This document shows, in pieces, positions 1 to 10,530 of a DNA stretch of 64,000 nucleotides. The notes beneath the pieces are model-generated. The model did not search any database. It was not told the origin of the DNA and saw nothing but the letters and a program-made list of their open reading frames with translations. The position numbers and the translations under genes were made by a program. Where the stretch lies: the NCBI GenBank assembly GCA_963855995.1, contig OY979718.1, positions 42,281,559 to 42,345,558 on the forward strand, read 5' to 3'. The DNA is from Muricea muricata (lineage: Eukaryota > Cnidaria > Anthozoa > Malacalcyonacea > Plexauridae). The stretch's first letter is position 1. Each line of letters opens with the position of its first letter.

Positions 1-12
1 TTTCAATCAAAT

Positions 13-570
13 TTGTGCTTCAATTGTTTAAACAACCACCGTGTTTCGCAATGCAATTCGAAAAATCGCTGTCGAAAGTGTCACAAAAAACATCACACAA
101 GTCTTTGCAATGAAAAGGACAATGAACAAACAAAACGCCCCGAACAAAAAGGAAATTCAGAAAAAACCCCAGAAGAAAAACATGCGCAATTTAACATTTC
201 AAAGCAAAACCAACCGGAAGGTCAATCCAGTACTAAAATCGATCCCTCCAGCCAGACAAAGCCAGCAAATACTCTTTGTATCACTTTGTCTGATCACTAC
301 TACCCCGGAAAACAAACCATTCTAAAAACTGCTATCAACTCTTTGGAATCGCGCTCAGCATCAGCAACCGCTCACATTCTATTTGATGAAGGCGCTCAAC
401 GCTCATTTATTACTCAAGAATTAGCCAACAAGCTTGATCTCTCACCTGAACGCAGTGAAACGCTAAACCTCTCAGTCTTTGGGGGTCCACCACCACCGTC
501 AAGCAGGTTGATATTGCCACCGTATATATTCGGTCGGACAGTAACGAAAGAATACCAATTCAAGTGCTGA
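13..570 (+). pseudogene. BEL/Pao gag C-terminus and aspartic protease segment
   Basis: The segment opens with two zinc-knuckle-like Cys/His clusters (CFNCLNNHRVSQC, then CRKCHKKHHTSLC), which in BEL/Pao gag bind the RNA genome during packaging. A hydrophilic linker rich in Lys, Glu and Gln follows, then a retropepsin-like stretch with LFDEGAQRSFI near residue 125. The active-site triplet normally reads D-S/T-G; here Glu stands in the second position. The frame closes at 570 and the downstream pol frame is different, so a frameshift separates protease from the rest of pol. Confidence 0.8.
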
Positions 571-627
571 TAATCCCAACAATTACCGCACCACAAAATA
601 GTTTTCTAACTGCAGTATACGTAACCT

Positions 628-1687
628 ACCCCATCTACGTGATTTAAAGCTCGCGCATCCTGTAAGATCAGACGACCAATTTCAAATTTCTCTCCTGATC
701 AACGCAGATCATTACTGGGACATTGTACAAAACGACATAGTCGGGGGACCGGGTCCCACCGCAGCCAAATCTAAGATAGGCTATCTACTTTCTGGTCCGA
801 TTGTTACCCCGCCCTCCACCTCGTCAACCATCAACGCAAGTATCTTAAAAGTAATTGTTTCAAGTGAACCAGAGAACAAAGCACTGGAAACATTTTGGAA
901 CCTCGAGTCAATCGGCATTCTCCCGAACGAAACTGAAGCCAACAAAACTCAGACAGTCTCCGAGTATAAAAATTCCTCCATACGTCTCGAGAACGATCAA
1001 TATTGTGCCAAATTGCCATGGAAGGATAACCACCCGCCTCTTCCTACTAATCAATCAATAGCGCGAGGACGAACACGCTCCACCGTACGAAGATTATCCA
1101 AAGAACTCCCTATGTTAGCTGCCCATAACGAAATAATTCTAGAACAGTTACAACGTGGTTTCATTGAAAAGGTTGCAGACCCACAATTTACCACAGGCCG
1201 TGTTCACTCCATTCCCCACCACGCTGTGCTGAAGGATTCTTCAACAACACCACTTCGTATTGTGTACGATTGCAGCTGTAGTCCAAATGCTACCCAACCG
1301 AGCCTGAATTCCTGTCTCTCCACAGGCCCAGATATCCTAAACGATATGACCGCCATCCTCGTTCGCTTCCGCTGTTATCAGTACGGTATCACTGCAGACA
1401 TAGAGAAAGCGTTCTTAAGTATTTCTTTGGACGAGCAAGATAGAGATGCAACACGATTCTTCTGGCTCTCCGACCCAACAGACCCAGAAAGTCAGTTTGA
1501 GGTCTACCGTTTCAAATCCATCCTGTTTGGCGCGACCTGTTCTCCATTTATTCTGAACGCAACAATTCAGAAACATCTTGACCAATTCAACGACCCAGTT
1601 ACGCAGCGCATAAAGTCAGACCTTTATGTAGACAACTTGGCCTTTGGAACTGACAACGAAGATGAAGCTCTTTCTCAACCAAGCTAA
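628..1687 (+). pseudogene. BEL/Pao pol: linker and reverse transcriptase
   Basis: One open frame covers the protease-RT linker (LINADHYWDI near 700, a BEL/Pao landmark) and the RT fingers and palm: RIVYDCS, ITADIEKAFLSI with the first catalytic Asp, LFGATCSPF, and YVDNLAFG in place of the canonical YxDD. The function in an intact element is copying genomic RNA into cDNA in cytoplasmic particles. There is no credible ATG at the left edge, as expected for an internal polyprotein segment. The frame ends at 1687 and the thumb continues in another frame from about 1644. Confidence 0.82.
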
Positions 1688-2246
1688 AACCACCATGACC
1701 CCAGTCCAGTTCAATTTACGTTCATGGAACTCGAACAGTTCTAAAGTAAAAGCGGTAGCCACAGAAAGAAACATTCAAGACACAGACACGGAAACCAAGG
1801 TTCTTGGTTCACGTTGGAACGCGAAAGATGACGTGCTTAAACTGCAATCACAAGAAAAAATCAATGACAACAAAAACTTAAGCAAAACAACAAAGAGAGA
1901 CGTGTTACGAGAATCCGCTAAAGTTTACGATCCACTTGGTCTTCTTTCACCGATAACAATCCACACCAAGATCTTTATTCAGGAGCTTAGGGAACGAGGT
2001 TTCGAATGGGACGAGCCGCTTCCGGATGACATACAAAAGCAGTGGCTTGACATTTCTCAAGATCTTGTAGATTCCACACACATTCAAGTTCAACGCAGAA
2101 ACTTTCATATTCTACCTACTTGGCCATCCAACGCCGTATTACACATATTTGTTGATGCTAGCATAAAGGCGTATGGTACAGTTGTATATCTTACCTCTGG
2201 TCCTCACGCTACTATGGTCATGTCCAAATCACGTGTCGCTCCCTGA
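1644..2246 (+). pseudogene. BEL/Pao pol: RT thumb, connection and start of RNase H
   Basis: The frame continues pol after the upstream frame is lost. It contains TKVLGSRWN and the ESAKVYDPLGLLSPI motif characteristic of the BEL/Pao RT connection region, then HIFVDASIKAYGTVVYL, the start of RNase H with its first catalytic Asp. The frame is lost after about 2215 (the RNase H segment SLKKLTLPQLELMAA is read in the next frame), so the domain is split between two frames. Confidence 0.8.
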
Positions 2247-2275
2247 AAAAGTTAACCTTACCACAACTCGAACTA

Positions 2276-3298
2276 ATGGCAGCTATCGTCGGAGCAAGAC
2301 TAGCATCCTACCTACGAAACCAGCTGAAGATTGCACACACCGTTTATTGGTCGGATAGTCAGATAGTTATTCAATGGCTCTCTTCCACTAAAGATTTGAA
2401 ACAGTTCGTCAAAAATCGCGTCATTGAAATTCGTGAGTCCACCCGTAATGCTACCTGGAATTACTGCCCTAGTTCCGACAATCCAGCAGACCTTTTAACC
2501 CGCGGCGTCCGTACTGATGCACTTATCGCCTCAGAACTATGGAATAATGGTCCAACCTCGCTTACAAACCAAGATTCCTGGCCACAGTGGAATCCCAAGA
2601 CTGTTCTTTTGCAAACAGTTGTACCTGAAGACCCACCAACCGACCATGATGATTCACCACCCAATGAGACTACACAATCAACTTTGCCTTCACACATAGC
2701 AATTGGAAACGTCATCAACCTTAACAACTACAGTGACCTTAAACGAATTTTAAGGACAACTGCATGGTTGTTTCGATTTGTGAACGTTCTCAGAAAACGT
2801 CAGACAAACAAGAGTTCGACACTCAGGGCAAGCGAAGTTATACATGCCAAGAACGTTTGGATACGCGAAATCCAGAGCCAAGCTTACCTTCGCGAACTTG
2901 CAAATCTGCAGAACAAGACCGCTTCCCGATTATCCTTAGTACACCAACTTCGCCTGTTCCTTCTTGACGACAACATCATTCGCTGTGGAGGCAGAATTCA
3001 TAACGCACCTGTATCATTTTCTACCAAATTTCCCGTCCTACTCCCCCCAAACAATCATTTCACTACATTGGTGGTCAACAATGCTCACGAACGATCGCTA
3101 CACTCTGGATTAAACCACACCCTTACCCACGTTCGTCAACATTATTGGATTCCACAGGCTCATCAGTTTATCAAGAAGTTGATACGCCATTGTGTAACAT
3201 GTCGCAAAGTAAATGAAAACCCTACAAAGCACCTGATCCACCACCATTTCCAACAATCAGATTGGTCGATTCACATCCCTTTACAGTTATTGGAGTAG
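2276..3298 (+). pseudogene. BEL/Pao pol: RNase H C-terminal half and integrase zinc-binding domain
   Basis: Continues RNase H (VYWSDSQIVIQWL; NPADLLTRGV, the typical BEL/Pao RNase H end) and then the integrase N-terminal domain with an HHCC-type zinc site (HERSLHSG, HYWIPQAHQFIKKLIRHC, CVTCRK). Integrase in an intact element would insert the cDNA in the nucleus. The frame closes at 3298 while the integrase core is read from about 3262 in a different frame, so a frameshift falls between the zinc domain and the catalytic core. Confidence 0.8.
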
Positions 3299-4227
3299 AC
3301 TTTACCGGTGCACTTTACGTGAAAACATCAACAGGACAAGAGAAAGTTTACATCTGCTTATTCACTTGTGCGAATACTCGTGCTGTTCACCTCGAAGTAG
3401 TAACTGATCTTACGGTTCCAACCTTTGTCGCCGCTTTTCGACGATTCGCTAGTCGCAAATCATTACCAAAGGTTATGACCTCGGACAATGCATCGACATA
3501 CCAATCCGCTGCTGATGAGTAAACCAAACTTCTCGATTCTTCGCAGTTAATGTCTGAACTTGGTAACCGTCGCATTGAGTGGAAATTTATTCCGAAAAGA
3601 GCACCCTGGTATGGTGGATTCTGGGAAAGACTAATTAGCTTAACAAAACTTTCCCTCAAGAAAGTACTCGGTAAAAACAACATTACCCACGACGAACTGC
3701 AGACGATAACCGCTGAGATTGAAGCGGTCCTTAACGATCGGCTTTTAACCTATGTATCATCCGAAATTGATGACGCAGAACCACTTACCCCTTCCCATCT
3801 ACTTTATGGTCGACGAATCACCAATTTACCTCACCCACTACAAGAAGTTATATGCGATGACCCCATCTACAACTCTGGAACAAGTCAAATTGAAGACCAA
3901 GCAAAAAGAAGAAACAAACTCCAACAACATTTCTGGAATCGTTGGCGTCAAGAATACCTGACTTCATTACGCGAATTTCATAAGGTCTCCGGAAAGAATG
4001 AAACAGAGATAAAGGTCGGAGATGTAGTTCAAGTACACGACGACACAAAACGAGTAAATTGGAGACTTGCTATCGTAGAACTTATTATCAAGGGAAAAGA
4101 TGGTCTAGTTCGAGCAGCTGATATCAAGACAAGTACCGGCTATACAAATCGACCTATCACCAAACTGTATCCACTCGAAGTAGCCTTAACCACCCATACC
4201 ACAACCAAACCTGAATTAATGTTCTAA
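3262..4227 (+). pseudogene. BEL/Pao integrase catalytic core and C-terminal domain, one nonsense codon
   Basis: The core shows VIGVDFTG (first catalytic Asp), VHLEVVTDLT and VMTSDNASTY (second Asp). After the in-frame TAA at 3520-3522 the same frame continues with WKFIPKRAPWYGGFWERLI, the conserved stretch carrying the catalytic Glu, then LNDRLLTYV, LTPSHLLYGR and a C-terminal DNA-binding region ending at 4227. Only the nonsense codon separates the two halves, so the integrase frame is otherwise well kept. Confidence 0.82.
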
Positions 4228-4331
4228 ACCCTCTACACCCACCACGTCCACCAGACCAGTCAGAAAGACAGCTCAAGTTGCAAAAGAAAAACTAAAAAGT
4301 TGGCTTCAGAACTCTCTTGTCCTCCGGAGGA

Positions 4332-4950
4332 TGTCGAGAATTGACATTAACTTTATAATAACTTAGCAGGGTTTAGCACAGCACCATAGGAACTAAAGAT
4401 GAGTAGCACATTGCACTTGATTGGACATCATATTTACAGATCATATGACAATTGATAACTGCATGCTTTATATGTAATTTAACACTAATAATTCTCTCTC
4501 TATCTGTCTTACAAGACTATTACTCCGTCTCAGACATATTTGTTTTTATGATTATATTAATCAGAATGTTATAAACTTATGTGTTGGTGTAAATCATTCA
4601 TGGCGAACCTACGCTAAAGTTCTCCGCCATCGTCGTAGTATTCATTATTACACAACGCAATCATTCAAACGAAACCCGCAATTTTGTCAGTTAACGAGAC
4701 GATCGAGACACCAATCCACAGAACCATCATCCTGTACGCTCTCGTCAAATTTCGCCTACTGGGTTAATTCTGCTTCACTTGCAGTACCGCGTTGTTGAAA
4801 CCTAGCTCGCAGATTTTCCTCTTGTGTTTGATGCCTTCGTAAAGCGACTTGAGCTGCCATAACTCTTTGTCGTTCGGCGATTAATGTGCATTGAGCACAA
4901 GTGCAATCACGCCAACGACAATATCGTTTGTGTATTTTTAACCAGGAAAC
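4332..4950 (+). repeat. Putative 3' LTR of the BEL/Pao element
   Basis: A purine-rich tract (CTCCGGAGGA) ends at 4331 and is followed by TGTCGAGAATTGAC, which fits a polypurine tract followed by an LTR starting with TG. The sequence up to about 4950 is non-coding. The right border is uncertain (several CA candidates) and the partner LTR is outside the window. Confidence 0.45.
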
Positions 4951-5009
4951 ATTTCCACAGATATAATACTTTAACTTCTAGGTAAATATCAAAGATATAA
5001 AATATTTAA

Positions 5010-7812
5010 GGTAGTCATTCCCCTTTAAAATGTAATTTTTGAAAAAAAAATCAAATTTTTAAAATTTATATATTTAGGTACTTTAAGTATTATACTTTAA
5101 GATAACATGGCTTGTTTTGTTGAAAAAATGCATATTTGTGAGAAAATAGGTGTTTAAGAAGCCCTATTTAAAAAATTTCCCCATAGCAACGCCATAGCAA
5201 CGCGTTTTCCTTCCAAATTTGCTTGATTATTTCACTGACAAAGCGTATTTTTTTGAATTAAACTTTTGATGTATGTTATTTAAAGCTATGCCAGTAGATC
5301 TCTTTGTGATTGGTTCATTTTCGTAGGCATAGCAACGCGCTGACTTCTCAAACTCGAGGTCGATTTGTGGCGAGCTGTGTAAAAAATTGTGTCAGAAAAT
5401 TGCTGTTTTTTTCGCGTTTATAAGTTGAAATATTGTTGTTACAGTGTAGAATTACATTCCTAAGGTTGTTCTGAGTGTAATTCAGAGTGAATAGATGGGG
5501 AACTCGAAAAATAGAGCAAGAAAAAAGAAGAAGATACCACCGTCAAGGAAGAAGAATATAATCCAAGATGGCGGCCCAAGCTACAAAGATCGTGGACCTT
5601 CTGCGAAAAAAATCAGCCAGAATACAGAATTGCTTCGTGGTATGACGGAAAACATTGATAGTACTGTAAAAGAAGGAACTATTTTAATGGACTTATCCAT
5701 ACTATGCAATGTATTTGACAATGTTTTGAAGTGCCCTGATTGTGGATGTGATATAAAGTCACATGCTGACATGAAAAAGAAATGTGGATATTCCAATTAC
5801 CTCGTGTTACAATGTGAAAGTATGGAGTGTGATTGGGAGTATTCTTTTAATACTTCAAAGAAACAAGGTCATTCTTATGAAATGAATGTAAGAACAGTCT
5901 TAGCTTTCAGGGAAATTGGCAAAGGGCATAATGCCATGACTACCTTCAACAAGGTCATGAACATGCCTCCTCCACTAACCCGTCGTGTCTTCACAAAGAT
6001 CCAAAATGAAAAGGTTTTGCCTGCTGTAAAGAAGTTGGCTTCTGATAGTATGATCAACAATGCCTATCAAGTCAGAGATGAAATAGCAAATGATGATGGT
6101 GAATGTGGAGTGTCGATCGACGGTACTTGGCAGAAGCGAGGATATTCGTCCCATAATGGGATTGTTACTGTGATCTCCTTGGATACGAAGAAATGCCTGG
6201 ATGTGGAAGTGTTGTCAGACAAGTGCCAAGAATGCCAAAAGTGGGGGGAAAAGATTAATGACCCAGGCTACAATGCATGGAAAGCATCCCATGAATGCAA
6301 GATCAATCATGAAGGAAGCGCTGGCAGTATGGAGACAACTGGTGCCGTTCGGATTTTTAAAAGGTCGGTGGCTACGAGAGGGCTGAAATATATGAACATG
6401 CTTGGAGATGGGGACTCCTCAACCTATAACAGTATTGTTGAAAGCCAGCCATATGGAGAGGATTCTATTCCAAACAAATTAGAGTGTATCGGCCATGTTC
6501 AAAAAAGGGTTGGAAGTCGTCTACGCAAACTGAAGAGTTCGAACAAAGGAGTGAAATTGGCTGATGGGAAAGGTTTGGCTGGTAAAGGTAGGCTGACTGA
6601 CAGTAAAATTGATGTGTTGCAAAACTATTATGGCTTGGCAATCAGGGAAAACCTTGATGATGTTGGTAAAATGGCCAAGTCCATAGAAGCGTCTCTTTAC
6701 CATGTTGCATCAACTGCCGAGAATCCACAGCATCATCTCTGCCCAGAAGGAAAGGACAGTTGGTGTGGATATAAGAGAGACAAGGAAGAATATAAACATA
6801 AAAATGGAATACCAAGCTGTATTGTTGATATGATCAAGCCAGTATACAAAGACCTTAGCAAATCTGAACTGCTAAGTAAATGTACTCATGGCTTGACACA
6901 AAATGTTAACGAGTGTCTGAACAGGCTCATCTGGGACAGATGCCCTAAGTCTACTTATGTTGAGCAAGAAACTGTGGCTCTTGCCACCTACCTGGCTATT
7001 CTTAAGTTTAATGATGGTGACATTTCCTTCTTGAAGTTATTTCAGGACCTTGATGTAACTCCTGGTATTTTCACTGGTAAAGCCTCGGAGGAATGTGACA
7101 ACTCGAGGATAAAACTGTCGGCAAAAAAGAGCTCAGAACAAGTGAAGAAGAGAAGAAAGATACTGAGGCACCAAAGAAAACACTATATAGACACTACAGA
7201 AGACCAAGAAGGTGTTACCTATGAAGCAGGTGCTTTCTAGAGACTATATAAACCAGAACAAAACATTAAAGTACTATTTTCTCAATTTCACAGTTTTCTC
7301 ATTTCAGTTAATCTTTGTGACAGCATATCTTTCTGAATATTTAGTGTAAAAGGTTGAAACTTGGTATGTTTATGGCTTTTAACATTATCTAGTAACTGAC
7401 CATTTTTAATTTTTCATATTTTTCATTAGTAATGTATAAATGAGGTTTAATTACCTAATTAGCTGTAAAAAATCCCTGTTTTTTCCTAATGTGCAGATTT
7501 TTTACCAAATTTTTTGCAAAAATGTTTTAAAGTGAAAATAAAGATGGTCAGTTACTAGATCATGTTATAAGCTTTCAAAATATATGTCATTTATGTTCTT
7601 CTGATTAACGGTGTGTGTGGTATCATGTTTCATGCGACGCCATTTTTTGGCTAATTAGCGGGCGGCCATATTGGATAATTAGTGTAATTAATGAGTAACC
7701 TGAAAATTTTTTTTAGATTTTGATTTTTATCACTGTGCCCCTTAAAAAAATGTTTTTGCTGAGTCTGTACCTTGTAAAATAAAAAAAAATGCTTTAAAGG
7801 GGAATGACCACC
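5010..7812 (+). mobile_element. Complete Kolobok-type DNA transposon
   Basis: The 20-bp terminal inverted repeats, GGTAGTCATTCCCCTTTAAA on the left and its complement with one mismatch on the right, sit directly inside TTAA at 5006-5009 and 7813-7816. A TTAA duplication plus the encoded DDE transposase fits the Kolobok superfamily. The single gene fills the middle. About 480 bp of 5' and 570 bp of 3' non-coding DNA remain, the 3' part with AATAAA-like signals. It inserted just downstream of the BEL LTR. Everything needed for a minimal autonomous copy appears present. Confidence 0.85.
5495..7240 (+). CDS. Kolobok / Mutator-like DDE transposase, 581 aa, intact
   Basis: Full-length frame from an ATG (GTGAATAGATGGGG) to TAG with no interruption. 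The N-terminus is very basic (residues 1-45), likely nuclear and DNA-binding. A Cys cluster follows at about 80-112 (CPDCGCD, CGYSN, CESMEC), possibly a zinc finger. The RNase H-like core has SIDGTWQKRG (Asp209), NMLGDGDSSTY (Asp305/307), GHVQKR, GKGRLTD, NYYGLAIREN and NVNECLNRLIWDRCPK (Glu473), which I take as the D-D-E residues. These match the family annotated in cnidarian proteomes as 'Mutator-like transposase' (PF20700-type, from memory). The TTAA target site argues for Kolobok rather than Mutator. The tail is basic (KKRRKILRHQRK). It would excise and reinsert this element. Confidence 0.85.
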   Translation: MGNSKNRARKKKKIPPSRKKNIIQDGGPSYKDRGPSAKKISQNTELLRGMTENIDSTVKEGTILMDLSILCNVFDNVLKCPDCGCDIKSHADMKKKCGYSNYLVLQCESMECDWEYSFNTSKKQGHSYEMNVRTVLAFREIGKGHNAMTTFNKVMNMPPPLTRRVFTKIQNEKVLPAVKKLASDSMINNAYQVRDEIANDDGECGVSIDGTWQKRGYSSHNGIVTVISLDTKKCLDVEVLSDKCQECQKWGEKINDPGYNAWKASHECKINHEGSAGSMETTGAVRIFKRSVATRGLKYMNMLGDGDSSTYNSIVESQPYGEDSIPNKLECIGHVQKRVGSRLRKLKSSNKGVKLADGKGLAGKGRLTDSKIDVLQNYYGLAIRENLDDVGKMAKSIEASLYHVASTAENPQHHLCPEGKDSWCGYKRDKEEYKHKNGIPSCIVDMIKPVYKDLSKSELLSKCTHGLTQNVNECLNRLIWDRCPKSTYVEQETVALATYLAILKFNDGDISFLKLFQDLDVTPGIFTGKASEECDNSRIKLSAKKSSEQVKKRRKILRHQRKHYIDTTEDQEGVTYEAGAF

Positions 7813-7819
7813 TTAACAT

Positions 7820-8072
7820 TTATTCGCCGAAGGCGAGGTGTCCCCGATAATCACCGAGCCTGAGGCGAATAATTGTTTTAGTATTTTTACACAAGTTGTT
7901 TTAAATTTGTTTATTTATTTGTACGTAATTTGTACAAAACGGCAGCTATAGTCGCGATTTTGTAAACTTGTTTTTACTGTTATATTCACCTGTAGGTGAA
8001 TATAAAGGAATGTCACGTCATATTGGACCAATCACAACGTCGGATTTCTTATGTTCACTTGTGTAAAAATAC
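7820..8072. mobile_element. MITE with TA duplication, and an adjacent GC hairpin
   Basis: Inverted repeats GTATTTTTACACAAGT (7881-7896) and its complement (8057-8072) are flanked by TA on both sides, giving a 192-bp mariner-like MITE. Its interior has a perfect palindrome around TTCACCTGTAGGTGAA near 7985-8000. Immediately left, 7820-7873 forms another inverted repeat (TTATTCGCC / GGCGAATAA). No coding capacity. Confidence 0.65.
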
Positions 8073-8079
8073 TAATTAT

Positions 8080-9470
8080 TATTATTAAACACTCAATCTG
8101 TATTTATACTAGGACTAGATATTGAATTATTTATGCAATAATCAAGGCAATCTGTTTTAGAATTATCAAGGCCCATTTTACGACCCTCCCTTATTAAAAC
8201 TATGGCTTAAATGTTCATGACTCCCTTTCGAATGGTTCAGTTTTTAAAGACCCCCACCACCTCCCCCTTTGAAACAAACGCTGCGTGAATATAGGAGATA
8301 TGTCATCCTATATTGCATTGAGCCTTTACGGCATTTGAACTTTGACTTGTGTGCTCATCAAAATATACGGGATTAATAGCTTGTGCCATAAATATCGCGT
8401 ACATCAATGAAACGAACATGAAAAATATTACACAATAGTGTTGTCTTTGATAGCAAACGAAATATTTTCTTGCGCAAAAATTTAGGTTAGCTGCGCGTTG
8501 TAATGCTGCATACTTTACAGCAAATTAACTCTTGATTGCTGTTTAATGCATTACTTTTAAAGCTCGTGCCACGAACAACCGAATAACCTACATCAATGGA
8601 AAGAGCACTAAAAATACCGTACAGTATCGTTTTTGTACCTTGTGCATGCACTTCAAAGACTGGTTTATCTCCAAATTTGTGTATTAATCTGAGTGAAGTT
8701 GAGACATAATATGTAGTGTCTTTGCCAGGCGTTATTTCTCTCACAAACGAGCAGCCATGTTTCCTTAGTTTTCCATCAGCAGTGAATAGGTACGTTGTAT
8801 TACTGATGATAACGCTGATTTGTAACGAAAAATACCTTAAAAACAACTGGAAATAGTTTTTTCTAAAATCTACTTTTAAACGATTGAAATGAGTTGAATC
8901 CGAGAGCCAATCTGCGGCCCAATCCGAGGCCCAATCCGCGGCTACCTTCACAGTGGTTTTGTAATTTCTGACAAAATCCTTAACAATGTAAATTAATTTG
9001 CAAAATTAAATTTCTTCCAACTTTAACTGATCTAACTCAACATTTCAACTTCCGTCATGTCACTGTTTACCCCCGTGGAGCTGGTTGTCTTTTAGGAAGC
9101 TAATTTGTTTATTACTACACGTATTCGGTGTTTATTTCTTACATATTCTATTTAAAGCACATGGAAGAGAATTGTGGGCAGTGAGGCTAATTTATTTTCT
9201 CCACATAGAGGACCTGTCAGAGACATTACGGTATCTAGTTTTAAAAGCGTAAACATCATATCGATAATAAAAAATAAAGGACGTTAAACTGCACATTTTA
9301 GTGCTCAACAATATTTCCAAATGATGCATGTGCACGTCAAGAAGGTGAGGTCTGATACTTGGTTGAATTATACAAGTACTACCCTAGGTAGCCCAAAATT
9401 GTTTAGTGTTTTGATAACTTCAAACATCCATTCAGCTTTATATTGAGGTCTGTGGTGTAGCGGTAGTTGG
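8080..9470 (-). other. Unassigned stretch with one unrecognised minus-strand ORF (8487-8951)
   Basis: The only open frame of note is a 154-aa minus-strand ORF. Its middle (TYLFTADGKLRKHGCSF, then VFEVHAQGTKTILYGIF) reads like protein, but its start is a low-complexity ADWASDWAADW run produced by a short tandem repeat at about 8908-8942. I do not recognise a family and see no clear splice sites. It may be a gene-fragment exon or chance. The rest of the stretch shows nothing identifiable. Confidence 0.2.
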
Positions 9471-9478
9471 TAATTGTA

Positions 9479-9920
9479 CAGGGTGAGTAAAAAAAACTGA
9501 TGCTCTGTCAAATTCAAATTAGCTGCGAATTTCATTACGGTGTATTCCCATGGGTATACAGGGAAGAGATCGTGATTTAGTACACAGTACGTAAACCACA
9601 AAGACTTTTTGTTCCGTTGTCAATTGCACATGTTGTCGTGTTTCGGACTTTGTCTTGTTTCTGACAATTCTTGCACGGCTAAAATTATGCATTTTAACTT
9701 CCACTGGGAATTAGATTTTGTTTTAGATCAACGTCTGTCAAATTGCAAGAATGCAATGCTGCTAGTTTGAATTTCAATAGTATCAGTTTTTTACTCATCC
9801 TGTACTGTGTACTTAGTCACGATCTGTTCTCTGTATACCTATGGGAATACTTAAAGTTCCATAATGAAGTTCGCGGCTTATTTGAATTTGAAAGGGCATC
9901 AGTTTTTTTGACTCACCCTG
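9479..9920. mobile_element. mariner-like MITE 1 (TA duplication)
   Basis: TIRs CAGGGTGAGT...ACTCACCCTG are flanked by TA at 9477-9478 and 9921-9922. The inverted similarity extends well past 100 bp inward (GATCGTGA... against ...TCACGATC), so the 442-bp element can fold almost completely. Non-coding. Confidence 0.75.
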
Positions 9921-9928
9921 TATATATA

Positions 9929-10514
9929 CAGGGTGTATCAAAAAAAAGGTAAACGAGCTTTGCAGTGCTCTAGCGCGTTCATTATACAATCAACAGAAAT
10001 CATTCTTTCGCAGGCGGAAAGAGCAGGCTTTTAGCTTTCGATTGTCATCATTTTTGTGAAATTTGAAGAAAGATTGGGCAAATACGAATCAAATGAAAAT
10101 AGCCGGTCGAAATCGCATATTTCCACCTCTGAGCATTATTATGGCAGCGAATAAGAAAAGAAAATTTCATTAATCATTTATCCGTCACGAGAAACAATTA
10201 ACATCACTAATAAAATGCCAGAATTTTACTACCTAAGCTAAAATTGGTCAATTAATTTTGAAATTTAATTCCCTAATAGGATTAATTTTTAACAGATTTT
10301 CAATAAACTCCCAACGTTGAAAAAATGCGATTTCGACCTGCAATTTTTATCGCATTTGTATTTGCTTGATTTTTCTTCAAATTTTATAAAAACGATGGCA
10401 ATTAAAAGCTAAAAGCCTGGTCTTTCCAACTACGTAAGAATTATTTCAGTATGTTAAATATTGAACGCCCTAGAGAACATCAAAGTTCGATTACCTTTTT
10501 TTTGATACACCCTG
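9929..10514. mobile_element. mariner-like MITE 2 (TA duplication), adjoining MITE 1
   Basis: TIRs CAGGGTGTATCAAAAAAAAG and its complement are bordered by TA (9927-9928; 10515-10516). The arms pair for well over 100 bp; the strings CGATTTCGAC and GAAATCGCAT mark their inner parts. It starts 8 bp after MITE 1 and shares the CAGGGTG start, so the two belong to related families. 586 bp, non-coding. Confidence 0.75.
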
Positions 10515-10530
10515 TATACTAGAAATACAA

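Larger units (their letters stand above)
1..4950 (+). mobile_element. BEL/Pao LTR retrotransposon, 5'-truncated by the window, decayed
   Basis: Domains run in BEL/Pao order on the plus strand: gag zinc knuckles, aspartic protease, reverse transcriptase, RNase H, integrase, then a putative 3' LTR. The coding sequence is split over all three frames by frameshifts near 570-630, 1650-1690, 2246-2276 and 3262-3298, plus an in-frame TAA at 3520-3522, so this copy cannot make an intact polyprotein. The 5' LTR and most of gag lie left of the window. Family assignment rests on the protein motifs. The right boundary is approximate because the LTR end was not fixed and no target duplication can be checked. 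Confidence 0.85.

Noticed and set aside
5495-7240. piggyBac or true Mutator assignment for the 581-aa transposase
   Set aside because: TTAA alone would allow piggyBac, but the protein motifs differ. Mutator elements make 8-11 bp duplications, not TTAA. Kolobok fits both observations best.
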